In this document: positions 1-6,497 of the stretch, in pieces
How positions within the stretch are numbered: position 1 is the first letter of the stretch
Layout of the letters: every line of letters begins with the position of its first letter
Source: Flavobacteriaceae bacterium
Lineage (GTDB): Bacteria > Bacteroidota > Bacteroidia > Flavobacteriales > Flavobacteriaceae
Length of the DNA: 13,886 nucleotides
NCBI GenBank assembly: GCA_030834365.1
Contig: JAURFJ010000030.1
Location: 1-13,886 of the forward strand
Reading direction: 5' to 3'
Notes under the pieces: model-generated
Told to the model about the DNA's origin: nothing
Seen by the model: only the letters and a program-made list of their open reading frames with translations
Databases searched by the model: none
Position numbers and translations under genes: made by a program

Positions 1-516
1 GACCTGTGCTTCGGGAAGCGTATAGGTACCTTCTTGTTCGACTGGGTTTTGTGTGGCCATTACCAAAAAGGGGCTTTGCAACTTAAATGTCTCGTCGCCG
101 ATCGTGACTTGTCTCTCTTGCATGGCTTCAAGCAGGGCAGATTGCACCTTGGCAGGGGCCCTATTGATCTCATCTGCCAGTACAAAGTTGGCAAAGACCG
201 GTCCTTTTTTTACGTCAAACCGCTGCTCATTCATGTTGTAGATGACCGTTCCGATCACATCTGCCGGAAGCAGATCGGGCGTAAACTGTATACGGCTAAA
301 GCTTGCTTTAACCGCCTGTGCCAATGAATTTATGGCTAGCGTTTTAGCTAATCCAGGCACCCCTTCAAGCAGAATATGCCCCTTAGCCAGCAGCCCGATG
401 AGCAAACTGTCGACCATGTGTTTTTGACCAACCACCCTTTTAGACAGCTCGTTTCTTAGCACACTGATAAACGCACTTTCTTGTGCAATTTTCTCGTTCA
501 AAGCAGTTATATCCAC
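1..516 (-). CDS. MoxR-family AAA+ ATPase, N-terminal part (runs off left edge)
   Basis: The minus strand is open from 516 to the window edge and gives 172 residues of a MoxR-type AAA+ ATPase, a chaperone-like ATPase usually encoded beside DUF58 and von Willebrand A-domain proteins. Visible motifs are Walker A GVPGLAKT (residues 52-59), the sequence FTPDLLPADVIG (78-89), Walker B VLADEIN (112-118) and sensor-1 ATQNP (154-158), then EQEGTY (160-165). The C-terminal lid domain lies outside the window. The start is GTG at 516: an in-frame TAA at 543-541 limits the gene, and no ATG, GTG or TTG lies between. The resulting N-terminus (VDITALNEKI) matches the usual MoxR beginning. Partners would lie to the left. 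Family assignment is firm; the substrate is unknown. Confidence 0.95.
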   Translation of the reverse strand, partial: MDITALNEKIAQESAFISVLRNELSKRVVGQKHMVDSLLIGLLAKGHILLEGVPGLAKTLAINSLAQAVKASFSRIQFTPDLLPADVIGTVIYNMNEQRFDVKKGPVFANFVLADEINRAPAKVQSALLEAMQERQVTIGDETFKLQSPFLVMATQNPVEQEGTYTLPEAQV

Positions 517-671
517 GTCGTTTGGTTTTATAACACGTTTTTAGTGGGCGCAAATTGATAATTCTATTCAGATATCCTTGTTAATTATTGGTTAAAAAAG
601 CCGGATTTTATAGGGGTTTGAGCCTTATTCAGACGCCTAGAAAGTTGTAAATTCAACCAAAAGTTTTTTTC
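517..671. promoter_or_regulatory. Divergent intergenic region between moxR and aldo/keto reductase
   Basis: These 155 nt separate two divergent genes, so promoters in both directions are expected. Toward moxR, the minus strand has TCAATTTG (558-551), one mismatch from TAnnTTTG and about 35 nt before the GTG start, but no TTG at the right distance upstream. Toward the reductase I find TTTG at 617-620 but no good TAnnTTTG downstream of it. There is no terminator-like hairpin or small ORF. The promoter assignment is inferred from gene layout and weak matches. Confidence 0.3.
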
Positions 672-1532
672 ATGCACTATTCAGGGATTATTGCGGGCAC
701 CATGACGTGGGGAAAATGGGGCAAAGCGTTAGGTTTAAAACAAATGGCAGAGCGAATCGAGGCCTCGGTCTCTCTGGGAATCACCTCATTTGATCATGCA
801 GACATATACGGAGACTATACAACTGAGGCCGAGTTTGGAGCTGCCTTTGAACAATGTGGCGTTGATCGCGCTTCTGTTCAATTTATTACTAAATGTGGCA
901 TTCAGATGACTCGCGGACGCGATCACCAGGTAAAACACTACCAATACGACCACAATTATATTCTAACATCGGTTGAGCGAAGCCTTGAAAAGCTTCGAAC
1001 ACCTTATGTCGATGCACTCTTATTGCACCGACCTAGCCCACTCATGGTGCCTGAAGAAATTGGAAGGGCTGTCGCCTCGCTTTTAGAGCGTAAACTGATT
1101 CGTTCTTTTGGTCTGTCTAATTTTCTTCCCCATCAGGTCGAAGCTATTCGACGTTTTACCCCCGTTGAGGTAAATCAGGTTCAGTTTTCTCTGACCCATA
1201 CCGAGGTTATGTACGACGGAACACTAGATCAGGCCCTATCACAGGGTATAGTCCCCATGGCCTGGAAGCCTCTGGGCGATCTTTTTGACGCTAGCGATGA
1301 ACGCACACAACGTATCGCCAAGGCTGCTGAGCCACTCTGTAAGAAATACGACCTCACTTTGGCAGGTCTTGCAATCGCCTTTCTCAAGAGGCATCCATCT
1401 GGTGTACTACCAGTAGTGGGTACGACAGATACCGATAGGCTTGAGGCTTTAAAAAAAGGAGTCTCTGTTGAATTGGAGCTTGAAGACTGGTTCATTCTGC
1501 TAGAGGCCAGTCAAGGACGAAGGGTTCCCTAG
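672..1532 (+). CDS. Aldo/keto reductase, YdhF-like
   Basis: This 286-residue protein is a NAD(P)H-dependent aldo/keto reductase, a cytoplasmic TIM-barrel oxidoreductase that reduces carbonyl groups. The catalytic tetrad is visible: Asp41 and Tyr46 in FDHADIYG, Lys74 in ITKCG, and His119 in LLLHRPSP. The opening IIAGTMTWGKWG and the LQDWF-like end (LEDWFILLEASQG) are typical of the YdhF-type subgroup common in flavobacteria. GLSNF (147-151) and VVGTT (near residue 250) are the cofactor-side motifs. The length is normal and no key residue is missing. ATG at 672 gives a conventional N-terminus. The next gene starts only 3 nt after the stop, so the two are probably co-transcribed. The physiological substrate cannot be read from sequence. 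Confidence 0.93.
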   Translation: MHYSGIIAGTMTWGKWGKALGLKQMAERIEASVSLGITSFDHADIYGDYTTEAEFGAAFEQCGVDRASVQFITKCGIQMTRGRDHQVKHYQYDHNYILTSVERSLEKLRTPYVDALLLHRPSPLMVPEEIGRAVASLLERKLIRSFGLSNFLPHQVEAIRRFTPVEVNQVQFSLTHTEVMYDGTLDQALSQGIVPMAWKPLGDLFDASDERTQRIAKAAEPLCKKYDLTLAGLAIAFLKRHPSGVLPVVGTTDTDRLEALKKGVSVELELEDWFILLEASQGRRVP

Positions 1533-1535
1533 ACT

Positions 1536-2669
1536 ATGATTAATAAACGCTTATTAATAAAAAACCTGCTCGCTCATAACGACGAGAATAGTTTTTACGA
1601 CAAAAAGCGGTTTATTTCTATATCAGAGAAGGAGGGCAAGGCTAAGTTTCTAAAACATGTATGCGCGCTAGCCAACAGTAATCCCAAGAATAATTCGTTC
1701 ATTGTTATCGGCGTTGAAGACCGAGATAACGCCATTACCGGCGTAGATTTCTTTGACGACAGCAAGATTCAAAATTTGGTCAACGCCTATCTAGAGAATC
1801 CACCGATTGTTTCATACGAGAACATCCCCTTTCCACATCTTCCTGAAAATAAAGTAGTTGGGCTAGTTACCATACGCTCCATTGGTAAGCTCTGTGCCCT
1901 TAGAAAGAACATCTGGAAGTATTATGGCGGATCGGTTTTTTACCGAGATGGTAGCATCAGTATGCCCAAGACGTTCAAGTCTGACCTTGTAGATATTAAC
2001 TCAGGCGTCGTTGCTGACCTAGAAAAGCAGTCTGAGAATAATATTCAACTCACCCTAGATGGAGTCATTGACTTTATAAAAAACCGACATCCCGATCTAC
2101 CTAGTTTTTACAAGGTGTTTAAGGAGCAATTTGTCGTCTGTTGGGCAGGACAACTAAAAAAAATTAAAGGAAAAGAATACTTCTCTAGAGTCGATATCGA
2201 GTTGATCAACGAGCAAGTGCGTCTGTTTTTTTCGGCATTAGATGAGGTAGAAATTCAGGTGACCGAAGATTCTTTTAGCCTTTTGGAATATGTGTATTTG
2301 GGGCTAGGTGTCAAAAAATACTATCCGCTTGAAAAGCTGGTCATTAGCTTCAGTGAGAGCGGAACCTACTCTATGCATTCAGAATTGGTTTTCGAGCCAC
2401 CGCGTTACGAGACCAAAGATCTTTTTCATGTCTACAATACAAACAACACTTTGCTGCAGCTCATCAAGCAAAAAATCACCCTCAGCGCTCGACAACTGAG
2501 CGATTTAAAACAGCTGCCTGACACTTATCTAATCTGCTACCTCAATGGGTTTGAAGGAGCAAAAGACAAAATGGAGTTGGCTAAACAGCTGCTAAAAATC
2601 GTAGACGAGGGGATATACCGAGACCTCAAGCAAGCGCTGAGAATTCTGCGCAAGGTTCATTACAATTAA
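1536..2669 (+). CDS. AlbA_2/Schlafen-type putative nucleic-acid- or ATP-binding protein
   Basis: This 377-residue protein has an N-terminal AlbA_2 (Schlafen AAA_4-like) domain over about residues 15-150. The signs are the helix KAKFLKHVCALANS (35-48), the strand FIVIGVED (55-62) and the later loop GGSVFYRDGS (131-140), which matches the usual YxRxGS region. The family is annotated as ATP-binding or RNA/DNA-binding, often without a proven role. Residues 160-377 are mixed alpha/beta, rich in Lys, Glu and Leu, and I recognise no domain there. No signal peptide or membrane segment is seen, so it should be cytoplasmic. It follows the reductase by 3 nt and ends 8 nt from the convergent sugar kinase. 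The domain call is fairly secure; the function is unknown. Confidence 0.75.
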   Translation: MINKRLLIKNLLAHNDENSFYDKKRFISISEKEGKAKFLKHVCALANSNPKNNSFIVIGVEDRDNAITGVDFFDDSKIQNLVNAYLENPPIVSYENIPFPHLPENKVVGLVTIRSIGKLCALRKNIWKYYGGSVFYRDGSISMPKTFKSDLVDINSGVVADLEKQSENNIQLTLDGVIDFIKNRHPDLPSFYKVFKEQFVVCWAGQLKKIKGKEYFSRVDIELINEQVRLFFSALDEVEIQVTEDSFSLLEYVYLGLGVKKYYPLEKLVISFSESGTYSMHSELVFEPPRYETKDLFHVYNTNNTLLQLIKQKITLSARQLSDLKQLPDTYLICYLNGFEGAKDKMELAKQLLKIVDEGIYRDLKQALRILRKVHYN

Positions 2670-2677
2670 ACGAGTCT

Positions 2678-3628
2678 TTACAAAGGGCTTTCGAGGTCTT
2701 TGGCATAGGGCAAAGCCTCTATGGCCCCATAGGATTGAGTGGTAAACGCCCCGGCTTTATTCGCAAATGCCACTAAAGGGCTAAGGCGCTTGAGGCTTTG
2801 AAGCAAATCGTTTACACGTGCGTGTTGAGCTAGTTGAGAGAGCAGCGCCCCAATAAAAGCATCTCCAGCAGCTGTAGTATCTATGGCGGTTACCTTTACG
2901 CTCTCTACAAGCGTCTGCTCGCCATTTAGGCTCACAAAGGTGCCCTGGTATCCAAGGGTGATGCATACCAATTTTGTGCCCAGTTGATGAAAGTGGTTGG
3001 CGGCCTCTTTATGGGTGTCTTTGCCGGATAGTAAAAAGGCCTCTTCTTCGCTAAACTTACAGAGATCTGAGGCGGAAATAAAGGGTAATGATTGCCTTAT
3101 GAATGATTCTTTATTCGATTTCCAAAGGTCTACTCGAAAGTTGGGATCAAAGCTGATTAGAGCTGCTTTTTCTTTGGCTGCCCCTAAATAGTGACGGTAT
3201 GTTTCGTTTAAGGGTCCTTCTAAAAATGCAGTGGCTGAGCCAAAATGAACCATAGCCTTATCAAACAAAGGCAAAAGATTAGTGTCTGCAGTTAAGGCGG
3301 CGTCTGCGCCTCTTGAGAAATAAAAATCGCGCTCGCCCTGTTCTGAGAGCGCAACAAATGCTAGTGTGGTGAATTGATCTGAGCGCTGAATAAAGGAAGT
3401 GTCAACGCCCTCTGAGGTTAGCATTTTTGCAAGAAAATCGCCAAACGGATCACCTCCGACCGCCCCAGCAAATAGTGCTGACTGACCCAATCGCTGAACC
3501 GCGCAGGCCACATTTGCTGGTGCTCCCCCTGCCTTTTTGACGAAGTGTATTGCCTCTTGAATGGTTCCTGAATGGTGTTCAGCGACAAAATCGATTAACA
3601 ATTCTCCGATACAAATTACCTTGTGCAT
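2678..3628 (-). CDS. PfkB-family carbohydrate kinase, fructokinase-like
   Basis: This 316-residue ribokinase-fold enzyme phosphorylates a sugar using ATP in the cytoplasm. The N-terminal substrate region shows GGAPANVA (34-41) and GAVGGDPFG (55-63). DPNFR (161-165) resembles the DPNLR motif of fructokinases. The PfkB signature DTTAAGDAFIGAL (250-262) supplies the anion hole and the catalytic base Asp256. Length is normal and the fold looks complete. ATG at 3628 is directly followed by the conserved first strand (KVICIGELLIDF). The gene is divergent from the metallophosphatase across 32 nt and convergent with the AlbA_2 gene, so it is probably monocistronic. On its strand, TACTTTGG (3654-3647) is one mismatch from the promoter -7 element, without a clear -33. 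Fructose is the likeliest substrate by similarity, but related hexoses or nucleosides remain possible. Confidence 0.9.
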   Translation of the reverse strand: MHKVICIGELLIDFVAEHHSGTIQEAIHFVKKAGGAPANVACAVQRLGQSALFAGAVGGDPFGDFLAKMLTSEGVDTSFIQRSDQFTTLAFVALSEQGERDFYFSRGADAALTADTNLLPLFDKAMVHFGSATAFLEGPLNETYRHYLGAAKEKAALISFDPNFRVDLWKSNKESFIRQSLPFISASDLCKFSEEEAFLLSGKDTHKEAANHFHQLGTKLVCITLGYQGTFVSLNGEQTLVESVKVTAIDTTAAGDAFIGALLSQLAQHARVNDLLQSLKRLSPLVAFANKAGAFTTQSYGAIEALPYAKDLESPL

Positions 3629-3655
3629 AGTCTAGACAATAGGCACCCAAAGTAC

Positions 3656-3663
3656 TACTTTTG
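3656..3663 (+). promoter_or_regulatory. TAnnTTTG -7 element in front of the metallophosphatase
   Basis: TACTTTTG exactly matches the Bacteroidota -7 consensus TAnnTTTG. No TTG occurs at the usual distance upstream. If used, transcription would begin near 3669-3670, downstream of the TTG at 3661, which favours the second TTG at 3679 as the real start codon. The same octamer occurs in front of ileS in this window. Confidence 0.5.
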
Positions 3664-4410
3664 CCTAAAACTTTTGCTTTGGGAAGAACCCTGGTCATTG
3701 GAGATATTCACTCAGGAAAGCGAGCACTTGAGCAGGCCCTGAACCGCGTAAATCTTCATCCCGAAGACCATTTGATTTTCTTGGGAGACTATGTAGACGC
3801 TTGGAGTGAGGCCGCTGAAACCATTAACTTTTTGATCACCCTTAAGTCTAATCAAAAATGCACCTTTTTGAGAGGCAATCACGACGATCTGTGCCTAAAC
3901 TATTTAACTAAAGCCGAAGCCCCTGAAATGTGGTTGTTACATGGGGGGCAGCAGACAAAAGACAGTTACGATACCCAGCCCAAAGCTATCGTAGAGCAGC
4001 ATATTTCGTTTTTACAGGGCTTAGAAGACTATCATATTGATGATTCGAATACGCGTCTGTTTTTGCATGCGGGCTATACCAATCTAAGAGGAGTAGAGCA
4101 TGAGTATTTCTCAAAAATGTTCTATTGGGACCGCACGCTTTGGGAGCTTGCACAAGTGGTTGAAGAATCAGCTGCCGATGACTTGCCTCCTCGTCTGAAG
4201 AACTATTCCGAAATATTTATTGGACACACCCCCGTTTCTAAGAAACAACTGGTCACTCCCAAGAGGGCTGCTAATGTCTGGAATATAGACACAGGGGCCG
4301 CTTTTAAAGGTGCGGTGAGCGTGATTGATGTCGAAACTAAACAGTTCTGGCAAAGTGATCCAGTAGAAATTCTTTATCCTGGAGAACCCGGACGAAATTT
4401 GGCCCCATAA
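3661..4410 (+). CDS. Calcineurin-like metallophosphatase (Ser/Thr phosphatase / Ap4A hydrolase type)
   Basis: This protein of up to 249 residues carries the full set of metallophosphatase motifs: GDIH (14-17), GDYVD (42-46), RGNHD (71-75), HAG (136-138) and GHTP (188-191), followed by NIDTGA (208-213). These residues bind the two metal ions and the phosphate. The motif pattern is that of the protein phosphatase/diadenosine tetraphosphatase group; which substrate is used cannot be decided here. There is no ATG before GDIH. TTG at 3661 gives the longest form; TTG at 3679 (residue 7) would give MGRTLVIGDIH, which fits family N-termini better and lies about 9 nt after the start of transcription predicted from the -7 element at 3656-3663. 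A terminator hairpin begins immediately after the stop codon. The gene stands alone on its strand. Confidence 0.9.
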   Translation: MPKTFALGRTLVIGDIHSGKRALEQALNRVNLHPEDHLIFLGDYVDAWSEAAETINFLITLKSNQKCTFLRGNHDDLCLNYLTKAEAPEMWLLHGGQQTKDSYDTQPKAIVEQHISFLQGLEDYHIDDSNTRLFLHAGYTNLRGVEHEYFSKMFYWDRTLWELAQVVEESAADDLPPRLKNYSEIFIGHTPVSKKQLVTPKRAANVWNIDTGAAFKGAVSVIDVETKQFWQSDPVEILYPGEPGRNLAP

Positions 4411-4411
4411 A

Positions 4412-4442
4412 AAAACCCCCTTCAAGAACTGAAGAGGGTTTT
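4412..4442. terminator. Bidirectional intrinsic terminator
   Basis: AAAACCCCCTTC (4412-4423) pairs with GAAGAGGGTTTT (4431-4442), a 12-bp stem with one C-A mismatch and a 7-nt loop. It starts 2 nt after the metallophosphatase stop codon, so it should end that transcript. Read on the plus strand it finishes with four T residues; read on the minus strand it is followed by seven, so as an intrinsic terminator it looks stronger for a transcript arriving from the right. Confidence 0.8.
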
Positions 4443-4449
4443 CGGTGGG

Positions 4450-4491
4450 TTTGTTTGGAATCGTTCGGGTGAACGATTAGAATCAAACAAA
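4450..4491. other. Two-part hairpin, possible structured RNA
   Basis: An inner perfect 8-bp stem, AATCGTTC (4459-4466) with GAACGATT (4471-4478), closes a 4-nt loop. An outer perfect 8-bp stem, TTTGTTTG (4450-4457) with CAAACAAA (4484-4491), extends it across a lopsided internal loop (1 nt against 5 nt). No T-run follows on the plus strand, so it is not a simple second terminator for the upstream gene. Confidence 0.55.
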
Positions 4492-4516
4492 ACTAATCTA
4501 ACACACTAGCTAATGT

Positions 4517-4552
4517 AGCGCTTCAGCCAGTTACTACAACCTGAATGCGGCT
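4517..4552. other. Bulged hairpin, possible structured RNA
   Basis: AGCGCTTCAG (4517-4526) can pair with CTGAATGCGGCT (4541-4552), leaving two single-base bulges on the right arm and a 14-nt loop. It lies in the 195-nt gap between the metallophosphatase and the hypothetical gene, which holds no ORF and is otherwise AT-rich. A weak 4-bp hairpin, ACAG with CTGT (4561-4574), follows. Confidence 0.4.
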
Positions 4553-4605
4553 TACAAAAAACAGAAAACACTGTATTGCGCATATTATGTTACTAATTTA
4601 GTCCA

Positions 4606-4962
4606 ATGAGCGATTCAAATTTGCTGAAAGACCGTTACGAGACCCTTGTAAATAAGCTCACAGAGCAATTTTCAGACGGAGAGACTCTCGAGGTTGATCA
4701 GATTTTATTCATTGTAGGCCTACAAGAGCTCGGTCAACTGCATCGTAAGTTCAGTAAAGACGAGAAAATCAATGTGATTCATATCGCCATTTGTAGACTT
4801 TTAGAGCCTTACGGGTATTATGCTTTTTCCCATTTCGACGAAGACGGATGGCCTCATTATAACGTTATTGACCAACTTCCCTTTTTAAAAGCCGGAGAGC
4901 AGTCACGGTTGATGAAGGAGGCTCTTGTGCAGTATTTCTTAGAGAGAGCTTACCTAGATTAG
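4606..4962 (+). CDS. Conserved-looking hypothetical protein, 118 residues
   Basis: I do not recognise this family. The product is a small, acidic, soluble-looking protein with no signal peptide, membrane segment or cysteine pair. It is predicted largely helical, with helices around residues 5-22, 28-50, 52-66 and 96-115, and a central aromatic stretch (PYGYYAFSHFDEDGWPHYN, 69-87) that could be a short sheet or binding surface. The start is ATG at 4606. The sequence is protein-like throughout, which supports a real gene. TAATTTAG (4594-4601), one mismatch from TAnnTTTG, lies just upstream and would give a very short leader. Its TAG stop overlaps the convergent gpsA stop by 4 nt. Confidence 0.75.
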   Translation: MSDSNLLKDRYETLVNKLTEQFSDGETLEVDQILFIVGLQELGQLHRKFSKDEKINVIHIAICRLLEPYGYYAFSHFDEDGWPHYNVIDQLPFLKAGEQSRLMKEALVQYFLERAYLD

Positions 4963-5960
4963 GTCAGTTTGAGTTTTAAAGACTCGAAAACCTCTTCGGC
5001 ATTTTTTTGCTCAGCTAAAACCTGGTATACAGCATCCAAAATAGGCGTTTTGAGCGGCTTCTCTTCGTTTCTAGCCATGGCAAATAACGGTCTCACCGCA
5101 TAGGCTCCCTCGGCCACCATTGACATTGACGATTTGATTTCTTCTTCTGCCATTTGCTGGGCCAAATAGAGTCCGAACTGTCTGTTTCTGCTGTGTTTTG
5201 AGTAGGCCGTTACCAGCAAATCCCCGAGATAAGCCGATTGGTTAATATTTCTCTTGAGGCGCTGCATCCGCGTAATAAAGCGTTTCATCTCGCGAATAGC
5301 GTTTGAAATGAGTACGCTTTGAAAATTGTCGCCAAAATTTAATCCGTCAGCGATTCCGGCGGCTATGGCGTAGACATTCTTGAGAACGGCAGCGTATTCG
5401 GTACCCACGGTATCGTTAGAGATATTTACCTTAACATAGTGATTGCTCATGGCCTGTTGAAGAATTAGCGCCCAAGGAGCGGCACTAGAGGCTACGGTCA
5501 AATAAGACATGCGCTCCAAAGCAATTTCTTCTGCGTGTGCCGGGCCCGCTATTACGCCAAAGGTGTCGGCCAGCACGTTGCAATGGGTCATCAGATAGTC
5601 CTGAATAACCTGGCCTGTTTCAGGGACTATCCCTTTTATGGCCGAGAATACCACCCGGTCTTTGAGCAGTAGTGGACGGTCTTTGAGCAGGTTGTGCACA
5701 TAGGCTGAGGGCACTACCAACAAAACGATGTCTACTTCAGTTAGGGTGTCTTTAAGGGATATAGAAGCCTTAATCAGGTCTGTTTTTAGGCAAACCTCTT
5801 TGAGATAATGCGGATTCTTTCCTGTAGCATTAATGGCATCAGCTACCGACTGCTCGTGAACGTACCAATGCACCATATAGCCATTGTCATTGAGGATTTT
5901 GGTTAGGGCTGTGCCGAAACTTCCACCCCCAATTACGCCAAAGATTGGCTTTTTGGGCAT
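4959..5960 (-). CDS. gpsA: Glycerol-3-phosphate dehydrogenase [NAD(P)+]
   Basis: This 333-residue cytoplasmic enzyme interconverts dihydroxyacetone phosphate and sn-glycerol 3-phosphate, the backbone precursor of phospholipids. The dinucleotide site is GGGSFGTAL (11-19), with GGGxxG where most GpsA have GAGxxG. VVPS (82-85), SAIKGI (106-111), GPAHAEE (139-145) and AVLKNVYAIAAGIADGL (191-207, with Lys194) are characteristic, and GDLLVTAYSKHSRNRQFG (246-263) contains the substrate-binding Asp and Arg-Asn pair. Length and motif order are normal. ATG at 5960 lies 9 nt after the cytochrome gene, with which it probably shares a transcript. Its TAA (4961-4959) overlaps the convergent hypothetical gene's stop. 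Confidence 0.96.
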   Translation of the reverse strand: MPKKPIFGVIGGGSFGTALTKILNDNGYMVHWYVHEQSVADAINATGKNPHYLKEVCLKTDLIKASISLKDTLTEVDIVLLVVPSAYVHNLLKDRPLLLKDRVVFSAIKGIVPETGQVIQDYLMTHCNVLADTFGVIAGPAHAEEIALERMSYLTVASSAAPWALILQQAMSNHYVKVNISNDTVGTEYAAVLKNVYAIAAGIADGLNFGDNFQSVLISNAIREMKRFITRMQRLKRNINQSAYLGDLLVTAYSKHSRNRQFGLYLAQQMAEEEIKSSMSMVAEGAYAVRPLFAMARNEEKPLKTPILDAVYQVLAEQKNAEEVFESLKLKLT

Positions 5961-5969
5961 AGCGCTGCT

Positions 5970-6446
5970 TTAAAGAGTTCTCAAGTATTCGGCCACGGCT
6001 TTGGCCTCTTGCTCTGAAAGATTTTGGTTATTCATGATCGCATTGTTGTGCTCCTTCAAGAGCGCGATACTGATGGGATCTTTCTTGAGCATTTCATCGG
6101 TGTTTAACAACAGGTTCAGCACCCATTCAGGGCTTCTTCTGTCGTAAACTCCGCTAAGTGCAGGGCCAATCATTCGCTGATTAGCCATGTGGCAAGCGGT
6201 ACATTTAGAGTTGTAGAGGCCTTTACCTTGCTCCGATAAGCCCGTGTCTATATCAGCCGAAAAGCTGTAAGAGCTTATGGGACCTATACCTTTGTTGTTC
6301 AGATCTACCGGAACACTCACCGCTTCTTTAGTCGCCGCTTTGGTAGTGGCGCGAGACATTTCAAAGCCTTTGCTCTCTTCTTTCTTTGGACCTTCTCCAC
6401 AGCTCACTAGGGCTATAGCTAAGGCAAAAAGTAGGGTCTTTTTCAT
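5970..6446 (-). CDS. Monoheme cytochrome c lipoprotein
   Basis: The 158-residue product begins with a lipoprotein signal (MKKTLLFALAIALVSC), with Cys16 as the lipidation site, so it should be membrane-anchored and exposed to the periplasm. A linker of about 50 residues rich in Lys, Glu and Ala follows. The cytochrome domain has one heme-binding CTACH (82-86) and a likely axial Met138 in IMNNQNLSEQEA; Met92 in RMIGPAL is the alternative. RRSPEWVLNLLLN (103-115) is typical of small cytochromes that, from memory, occur in Bacteroidota nitrous oxide reductase (nos) clusters. No nos gene is visible here, so its redox partner is unknown. ATG at 6446 is preceded by a good promoter, and gpsA follows after 9 nt. 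Confidence 0.9.
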   Translation of the reverse strand: MKKTLLFALAIALVSCGEGPKKEESKGFEMSRATTKAATKEAVSVPVDLNNKGIGPISSYSFSADIDTGLSEQGKGLYNSKCTACHMANQRMIGPALSGVYDRRSPEWVLNLLLNTDEMLKKDPISIALLKEHNNAIMNNQNLSEQEAKAVAEYLRTL

Positions 6447-6465
6447 GAAATAATCGATTTAAAGA

Positions 6466-6496
6466 TAAAGGTACACTACCCTATAATGAGCCACAA
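6466..6496 (-). promoter_or_regulatory. Promoter of the cytochrome c-gpsA operon
   Basis: On the minus strand TTG (6496-6494) is followed after 20 nt by TACCTTTA (6473-6466), 7 of 8 positions of TAnnTTTG. The element ends 19 nt before the cytochrome ATG, leaving a leader of about 13 nt, and it lies in the 51-nt gap after the nitronate monooxygenase gene. Confidence 0.6.
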
Positions 6497-6497
6497 G

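Noticed and set aside
34..427. Plus-strand ORFs of 61-97 residues at the left edge
   Set aside because: They are antisense to the MoxR frame, which has all Walker and sensor motifs; their own sequences look like no protein family.
2670..2700. CTTTACAAAG as a terminator between the AlbA_2 and PfkB genes
   Set aside because: The pairing is only 4 bp and lacks a T-run; it is probably chance.
4488..4495. TAGTTTTG on the minus strand as a promoter
   Set aside because: It matches the -7 octamer, but there is no TTG 17-23 nt upstream and it lies within a hairpin arm, so I do not call it a promoter.
4443..4605. tRNA or SRP RNA gene in the intergenic region
   Set aside because: No cloverleaf, T-loop sequence or SRP tetraloop helix can be made from these bases.
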